From NCBI RefSeq assembly GCF_900454835.1, contig NZ_UGTM01000002.1:806001-870000 (forward strand): a stretch of DNA of 64,000 nucleotides, given 5' to 3'. The position numbers and the translations under genes were made by a program. The stretch is from Prevotella denticola. GTDB lineage: Bacteria > Bacteroidota > Bacteroidia > Bacteroidales > Bacteroidaceae. The notes beneath the pieces are model-generated. The model saw nothing but the letters and a program-made list of their open reading frames with translations, made no database searches and was not told where the DNA came from. Shown here one piece after another: positions 59,535 through 64,000 of the stretch (positions are counted from its first letter, which is position 1; each line of letters begins with the position of its first letter).

Positions 59535-60275
59535 TTACGCTTCTTCCTCTTCTGCCGGCCGCATATTCGTATAGACGTTCTGCACATCGTCGAAGTCTTC
59601 CAGCTTCTCGACCATCTTGTCAATCGTCTCCCTCTGTTCAGGCGTCACGTCCTTCAGATCGTTGGGAATACGGGTGAACTCGGCAGAAGTAATCTCGAAG
59701 CCGTTGTCCTCCAAGTGCTTCTGAATATCGCCGAAGCTGGTAGGCTCACCGTAGATAGTAATTTCATTCTCTTCGTCATCCTCATCATACTCATCATCGA
59801 CTCCGTAGTCAATCAGATCGAGAATCAGCTCATCCATGTCCACTCCCTCTTTCTTCTTGAAAGTGAAGACAGCCTTATGGTCGAAGAGAAAGCTAAGAGA
59901 CCCCTGCGTGCCGAGATTGCCATTGAACTTGTTGAAAACTGAGCGGACATCGGCGACCGTACGTGTCGTATTGTCCGTCAAAGTATCAACGAACACGGCA
60001 ATGCCATGAGGTCCATAACCCTCGTAAGGAACTTCTTTGTAGTCGCTCTGGTCCTTGCCCATCGCATTCTTGATGGCACGCTGGATATTGTCCTTCGGCA
60101 TATTCTCACGCTTGCAAGTAGCGATGATGGCACGAAGACGCGGGTTGTTCTCAGGCTCCGGACCGCCTGCCTTGACAGCGATGGCGATTTCCTTGCCTAA
60201 CTTGGTGAATGTACGGGCCATGTGACCCCATCTCTTGAGCTTAGTAGCTTTGCGATATTCAAATGCTCTACCCAT
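59535..60275 (-). CDS. yebC: YebC/PmpR family protein
   Basis: 246 aa. Starts MGRAFEYRKATKLKRWGHMA, with ARTFTKLGKEIAIAVKAGGPEPENNPRL and EGYGPHGIAVFVDTLTDNTTRT, the family signatures. Known as transcription regulators in some bacteria and recently as translation factors that help ribosomes at proline stretches; which applies here is unknown. Ends in an acidic EEEEA tail. Follows pheT by 12 bases on the minus strand. Confidence 0.94.
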   Translation of the reverse strand: MGRAFEYRKATKLKRWGHMARTFTKLGKEIAIAVKAGGPEPENNPRLRAIIATCKRENMPKDNIQRAIKNAMGKDQSDYKEVPYEGYGPHGIAVFVDTLTDNTTRTVADVRSVFNKFNGNLGTQGSLSFLFDHKAVFTFKKKEGVDMDELILDLIDYGVDDEYDEDDEENEITIYGEPTSFGDIQKHLEDNGFEITSAEFTRIPNDLKDVTPEQRETIDKMVEKLEDFDDVQNVYTNMRPAEEEEA

Positions 60276-60287
60276 TGGATTTGTCTG

Positions 60288-62756
60288 TTAACGGAGTTCT
60301 GCTCCGAGTTTATTTGTTAAATTCTTGATTAGTTTCTGCATGATGGCATCAATCGCCTTGTCGTTGAGCGTCTTGCTCTCGTCCTGAAGAATGAAATTGA
60401 CAGCATAGCTCTTCTTGCCCTCCGGCAGATTCTTTCCCTGATAGACATCGAAGAGTTCGACACGCTTCAGCTGCTTCTTATCGGTCTGACGGGCAATCTC
60501 CTCAATCTGTACGAACTCTACTTTGTCGTCAACCAGCAGTGCAAGGTCACGGCTGACAGCCGGATACTTGGATATTTCCTGGAACTGGAGTCTGTTCTTG
60601 CGGATGGCCTTCATCAGCCCGGCCCAATCCAGTTCGGCATAGTAAACCTTCTGCTCAAGGCCGAAACTCTTCAGGAGCCTGTAGCTGAGAATACCCATTT
60701 CCACCAGCACCTTACCGGCCCGTGTCTTCAAGGCAATCGCCTTGTCGAACACATTGTTATCGGATTTCTCGCTGACGAGCAGGCCCTGTGCGACGCCGAT
60801 ACGGTGGAGAATATTCTCAACGTATGCCTTCAGTTCATAGAAAGAACTCTCCTCGTCAGGGTGTGCCCACGAACCCTGCACACGCTTTCCAGTCACCCAT
60901 AATGCCATATGATAGTCCTGCACATAAGCCTTGACGGGACTTTCCTCCGTCCATTTCTCCTTATTATATTTATAGACATTGCCCACCTCGAAGAAGCGCA
61001 GGTTCTGTGCCTTGCGGTTCACATTACGGACAATGCTCTCCAGACCGCCGAAGAGAAGCGTCTGGCGCATTACGCCCAGGTCAGCCGACAGGGGATTCAT
61101 TACCTTTACCGTCTCCTCCCAGGGATAGGCATTGAGTTCTGTTTCCTCATAATAGGAACTCTTAGAGAGGGAGTTGTTCATGATTTCAGAGAAGCCCTCG
61201 CCCACCAGCTGCTCGCCGATGATGTTCTCCCGATGGTAGTTCCTGTCGGCTTCTTCCGCAATCGTGAGCGATGACTTCAGCTCTGTCGGAATCTCCACGT
61301 TGTTGTATCCGTAGATACGGAGAATATCCTCGACCACATCACACGGACGCTGGACGTCTACGCGATAGGCAGGAACAAGCAGGTCAAGCCCCTCGGCATC
61401 TTCCTTCTGCACCCGCATTTCAAGGCTCTCGGCAATGTGCCTGATGGTTTCGTGGCCCAGTTTCTTGCCGATGAGGCGGTCGCAATATTCATAGTTCAGA
61501 CGGACGGGGAAATCCTCCATCTTCGTCGGATATTCATCACGGACTTCCATGCTAATCTTGCCACCGGCCAGTTCCTTGCAGAGGATAGCCGCCTGCTTTA
61601 ATGCATAGACAGTCCCGTTCGGGTCAATACCGCGCTCGAACCGGAAGCTGGCATCAGTCGAAAGGCCATGCCGGCGCGCGCTCTTGCGGATCCATGTCGG
61701 ATGGAAATAAGCACTCTCCAGCACGACGTTCTTCGTTGTCTCGTAGGTCCCGCTACCCTTCCCGCCGAAAACACCGGCTATGCACATCGGTTCTTCCGCA
61801 TTGCAGATAGCGAGGTCGTGCTCCCCGAGCGTATGTTCTTCTCCGTCCAGGGTGACAAATTTCTTACCTTCGTTCTTGTCTTTGACGATGATATGATGCC
61901 CCTTGACCATGTCCGCATCAAAGCAATGCATCGGCTGTCCGTAGGCCATCATGATGTAATTGGTAATATCGACAATATTGTTGATCGGGCGCAGACCGAT
62001 GACATTCAGTTTGTCCTTCAGCCACTTCGGGCTTTCCTTCACTTCGCAGTCGGTTATGCTCAGACAGGCGTAGCGCCGGCAGGCATCCGTATTCTCGATG
62101 GTCACATCGATAGGAAGGTCGTGGTTGTCAACCCTGAAGGCACTGCAGTCCGGACGATGAAGCGATGTCTTGTAACCATTCTGCGTCAGCCAGGCATAGA
62201 GGTCACGGGCCACACCGTAATGGCTCAGCGCATCCGCACGGTTGGCCGTGATGTCTATGTCAATCAGCCAGTCGCTGTCCAGATGATAATACTCGGCGGC
62301 AGGCTGTCCGACAGGTGCATCCTCCGGCAGTACGATAATGCCGTCATGGCTTGCGCCGACACCGATTTCATCCTCAGCACAGATCATACCGAGGCTCTCC
62401 ACACCACGCAGCTTACTCTTCTTGATGGTGAATTCCTTGTCGCCGTCATAGAGCACGCAGCCCAGATCAGCCACAATGACTTTCTGTCCTGCAGCCACAT
62501 TCGGTGCGCCACACACAATCTGCTGCGGTTCGCCCTTGCCGAGGTCGACGGTTGTCACGTGGAGATGGTCAGAGTTGGGGTGCGCCTCACAGGTCAACAC
62601 TTTGCCAACGAAGAGTCCTTTCAGTCCTCCACGTATTGTTTCCACCTCGTCCAGTGCATCAACCTCAAGTCCCGTAGACGTCAGTGCGTCTGCCGTCTCC
62701 TGCGGGGTCAGGTCAAAATCGACGTATTCCTTAAGCCATTTATATGAAATCTTCAT
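60288..62756 (-). CDS. pheT: Phenylalanine--tRNA ligase beta subunit
   Basis: 822 aa, full length. Charges tRNA-Phe with PheS. Domains in order: N-terminal B1, tRNA-binding EMAP-like region (~40-150; GLFVGKVLTCEAHPNSDHLHV), B3/B4 editing domain, B5, the catalytic-core-like domain and C-terminal FDX-ACB (FQEISKYPAVSRDLALLVDD). pheS is not adjacent. Promoter exact on the minus strand (62791-62820). Transcribed with yebC. Confidence 0.97.
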   Translation of the reverse strand: MKISYKWLKEYVDFDLTPQETADALTSTGLEVDALDEVETIRGGLKGLFVGKVLTCEAHPNSDHLHVTTVDLGKGEPQQIVCGAPNVAAGQKVIVADLGCVLYDGDKEFTIKKSKLRGVESLGMICAEDEIGVGASHDGIIVLPEDAPVGQPAAEYYHLDSDWLIDIDITANRADALSHYGVARDLYAWLTQNGYKTSLHRPDCSAFRVDNHDLPIDVTIENTDACRRYACLSITDCEVKESPKWLKDKLNVIGLRPINNIVDITNYIMMAYGQPMHCFDADMVKGHHIIVKDKNEGKKFVTLDGEEHTLGEHDLAICNAEEPMCIAGVFGGKGSGTYETTKNVVLESAYFHPTWIRKSARRHGLSTDASFRFERGIDPNGTVYALKQAAILCKELAGGKISMEVRDEYPTKMEDFPVRLNYEYCDRLIGKKLGHETIRHIAESLEMRVQKEDAEGLDLLVPAYRVDVQRPCDVVEDILRIYGYNNVEIPTELKSSLTIAEEADRNYHRENIIGEQLVGEGFSEIMNNSLSKSSYYEETELNAYPWEETVKVMNPLSADLGVMRQTLLFGGLESIVRNVNRKAQNLRFFEVGNVYKYNKEKWTEESPVKAYVQDYHMALWVTGKRVQGSWAHPDEESSFYELKAYVENILHRIGVAQGLLVSEKSDNNVFDKAIALKTRAGKVLVEMGILSYRLLKSFGLEQKVYYAELDWAGLMKAIRKNRLQFQEISKYPAVSRDLALLVDDKVEFVQIEEIARQTDKKQLKRVELFDVYQGKNLPEGKKSYAVNFILQDESKTLNDKAIDAIMQKLIKNLTNKLGAELR

Positions 62757-62790
62757 TATATCGATATGTTGTTTTATTCCGAAATACGTG

Positions 62791-62820
62791 CAAAAGTACG
62801 AAAAATCCCAGACATGGCAA
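62791..62820 (-). promoter_or_regulatory. Promoter of pheT-yebC
   Basis: Minus strand TTG (62820-62818), 19 bases, TACTTTTG (62798-62791). Confidence 0.85.
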
Positions 62821-62831
62821 AGAGATAAAAG

Positions 62832-62962
62832 AAAAAAGCGGCACTTTCACCATTCACCATTTGTGCTTCCACGCTTCCATACAATCCCACAGCACCGTGA
62901 TAATGAAACTCCTCAGTCGTGAATTGCTTCAGAATGTATATCTTTGCAGCAGCAAGCATAAT
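62832..62962 (-). ncRNA. Candidate tracrRNA of a type II-C CRISPR system
   Basis: On the minus strand the 47-base anti-repeat (62962-62916) is complementary to the CRISPR repeat with five changes, three of which keep G-U wobble pairing. It is followed by about 75 bases containing weak hairpins (GTGCT...AGCAC) and a GCG-[5]-GCAC...GTGC-CGC stem followed by TTTTTTCTTTT, a plausible terminator just before the pheT promoter. II-C tracrRNAs have this order: anti-repeat, hairpins, U-run. I find no matching -7 box just upstream, so transcription is unproven; an array relic is the alternative. Confidence 0.45.
62916..62962 (+). repeat. Degenerate single copy of the CRISPR repeat
   Basis: 47 bases matching the array repeat at 42 positions, same orientation. 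Differences are all transitions (positions 3, 17, 23, 35, 44). The -7 box TATCTTTG is kept, but the -33 TTG has become TCG, so the internal promoter is damaged. Confidence 0.9.
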
Positions 62963-63196
62963 GGCTTTCGTATCTTGGAATCGGTAGAGGAAAGGAGTTC
63001 TTCCGTGCATCGACAGGAAATAAAACAGAGGCTTATAACATACAGCAAATGCCGGCATTATATGTCTTCGGTAACCGAACCCGAATGAATATCAGTGCTG
63101 CTCGGCAGGCATTTGCATAAGTCAGCCATCAGTGTCTTGCTGTATAGGATAGTGACTGGATTAAACCGGCCTTTCCTGCAGATGTGCTGATGCCAG

Positions 63197-63525
63197 ACAC
63201 TTATGGAGTTGCCGACAGACACCGGGCGTGTTGATGGCCCGCACCATGCCATATATTGCCGGGAGGGGAGCCAACTTGCAGCTGGCGAAGAGCTGTGCCG
63301 GCAGAACTTATTTCATCAGGGGGATTACTTTTCCGAAGACAATGCGGAATGGTCTGTTCAAAAGAGATTGCACAGGGGGATCATGCTGTTTGAGTTTTAT
63401 CGGACAGCCTCCAATAAACATAAGTGCAGGAAACGGAGATGATTTATGGATTCGGCAAACGGTCATCCCTTCGCAGCAAGCCTATACGCTCTACGCAGCA
63501 GCCAACTACACATTCCTGAAAGCCA
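63197..63525 (+). repeat. Dispersed degenerate element, right copy
   Basis: Begins with ACAC boxes at 63197 and 63219 and GCACC at 63241 (22 bases apart), then the block shared with the left copy at 700-1010 (minus): GAAGAGCTGTGCCGGCAGAA, AATGCGGAATGGTCTGTT, TTTTATCGGACAGC, AATAAACATAAGTGCAGGAA, CTATACGCTCTACGC. Frames in the two copies are not conserved. It ends about 100 bases before the CRISPR array. Confidence 0.6.
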
Positions 63526-63630
63526 ACTACGCCATTCAACTGAAAGCCAGGAATAAATCTGTAAGGCAGCAGGCAAGACCGACCAAAAGTCAAAACACGA
63601 GTTTAAGCTTACAAAGTCGTCCGTTTGGTG

Positions 63631-64000
63631 GTTGTGAATTGCTTCAAAATGTGTATCTTTGCAGTAGCAAGCACAATTTTCCGTGTATCTGTAAGTATTC
63701 TATTACGTTGTGAATTGCTTCAAAATGTGTATCTTTGCAGTAGCAAGCACAATCTTCGCCTAATAGTAACCCTTTCACGTTTTGTTGTGAATTGCTTCAA
63801 AATGTGTATCTTTGCAGTAGCAAGCACAATTAACCTCTGCGCACGCCCAAAAACAACATCGTTGTGAATTGCTTCAAAATGTGTATCTTTGCAGTAGCAA
63901 GCACAATAGATAGCAGAGTTAAAGCAGGCTACAAAAGGTTGTGAATTACTTCAAAATGTGTATCTTTGCAGTAGCAAGCACAATATTAGAACGCTTTTGG
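63631..64000 (+). CRISPR. Type II-C-like CRISPR array (5 repeats, continues beyond window)
   Basis: Five 47-base repeats start at 63631, 63707, 63784, 63861 and 63938, each opening GTTGTGAATT and ending GTAGCAAGCACAAT; the fifth has one change (G to A at position 11). Spacers are 29, 30, 30 and 30 bases (63678-63706, 63754-63783, 63831-63860, 63908-63937); a fifth begins at 63985. Repeat length and sequence resemble the 47-base repeats of Bacteroidota Cas9 II-C systems (GTTGTG..TTGCTT.CAAA..TATCTTTG). Each repeat contains TTG-19-TATCTTTG, a full promoter, so crRNAs could start inside each repeat. cas genes must lie to the right, outside the window. Confidence 0.95.

Larger units (their letters stand above)
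62757..63630. other. Gap between pheT and the CRISPR array
   Basis: 874 bases without a credible gene. Contents from left: pheT promoter, candidate tracrRNA (62832-62962, minus), featureless sequence to about 63190, right copy of the dispersed element (63197-63525), then about 100 bases before the first CRISPR repeat. A 94-codon minus frame at 62774-63058 runs through the anti-repeat and pheT promoter and is rejected. Confidence 0.6.

Noticed and set aside
62774-63058. 94-codon minus frame between pheT and the array
   Set aside because: Passes through the degenerate CRISPR repeat and the exact pheT promoter; no recognisable domain.

Overview
The window is a 64 kb chromosomal segment from a member of the Bacteroidota, most likely a Prevotella-type Bacteroidales. 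Evidence for this: promoters follow the phylum pattern TTG - 19/20 bases - TAnnTTTG (found before ffs, pheT, rpmB, map, a PBP1A gene, an MBL gene, rubredoxin and others); there is a PPi-dependent phosphofructokinase, a methylmalonyl-CoA decarboxylase/propionyl-CoA carboxylase module, TamL, an OmpP1/FadL-type porin, an ApbE, many Bacteroidota-only DUF families, and a 47-bp type II-C-like CRISPR repeat. Most of the window is ordinary housekeeping DNA near 50-55% G+C; one pair of outer-membrane/secreted genes (about 14.3-17.0 kb) is clearly more A+T rich.

Layout. 1-5.8 kb: 3' end of galE, a degenerate dispersed repeat, the mmdA / small protein / biotin-carrier operon and a YgiQ-type radical SAM gene (minus strand). 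6.2-10 kb: a four-gene minus-strand operon ending in a large amidase/golvesin-like secreted protein. 10-14.1 kb: pfp, a GH25 lysozyme and prmA, the last two overlapping tail to tail. 14.3-17 kb: Tyr/Gly-rich secreted protein and FadL-like porin. 17-22.7 kb: repeat-rich gap, Crp/Fnr regulator, apbE, two DUF proteins, a glycosyltransferase and DUF4199. 22.8-23.3 kb: SRP RNA, tRNA-Thr, tRNA-Lys. 23.7-28.8 kb: pgk, then rlmH-maf-kdsC-DUF2520 (minus) facing kdsB (plus). 28.9-33.8 kb: TonB-domain protein, purM, a HARE-HTH/PD-(D/E)XK protein, prfA, pyrF. 34.3-39.6 kb: dapA, EamA transporter, truA, comEC, EFR1 ferredoxin. 39.7-48 kb (minus): DUF4295-rpmG-rpmB, cinA, tsaD, map, smpB, DUF4375, rubredoxin, MBL hydrolase, tamL. 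48.2-54.2 kb: SpoU methylase, hisC, YggS, DUF4494, aminotransferase, LolE-like permease. 54.9-62.8 kb: PBP1A, pyrB-lipoprotein-pyrI, yebC, pheT. 62.8-64 kb: a candidate tracrRNA anti-repeat, a second copy of the dispersed repeat, and the start of a CRISPR array that runs off the window.

Working together: kdsB/kdsC, tamL and the LolE-like permease serve the outer membrane; PBP1A, GH25 and the amidase-like protein act on the cell wall; pyrB/pyrI/pyrF and purM make nucleotides; prfA, rpmB/rpmG, smpB, map, truA, rlmH, tsaD, pheT and the RNA genes serve translation.

The most unusual content is non-coding. Several sequence-unrelated families of short tandem units share a 22-23 bp period (two helical turns): palindromes of the type TTCCCA...TGGGAA at three loci with exactly four units each; ACAC/GTGT palindromes that head a dispersed ~300-bp element found in three places; and a 22-bp direct repeat containing AACTAAGCC at two loci. 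In addition, every CRISPR repeat carries a complete Bacteroidota promoter, and a lone 5-mismatch repeat copy 0.7 kb from the array has lost that promoter's -33 box and reads, on the opposite strand, like a tracrRNA anti-repeat followed by a terminator.
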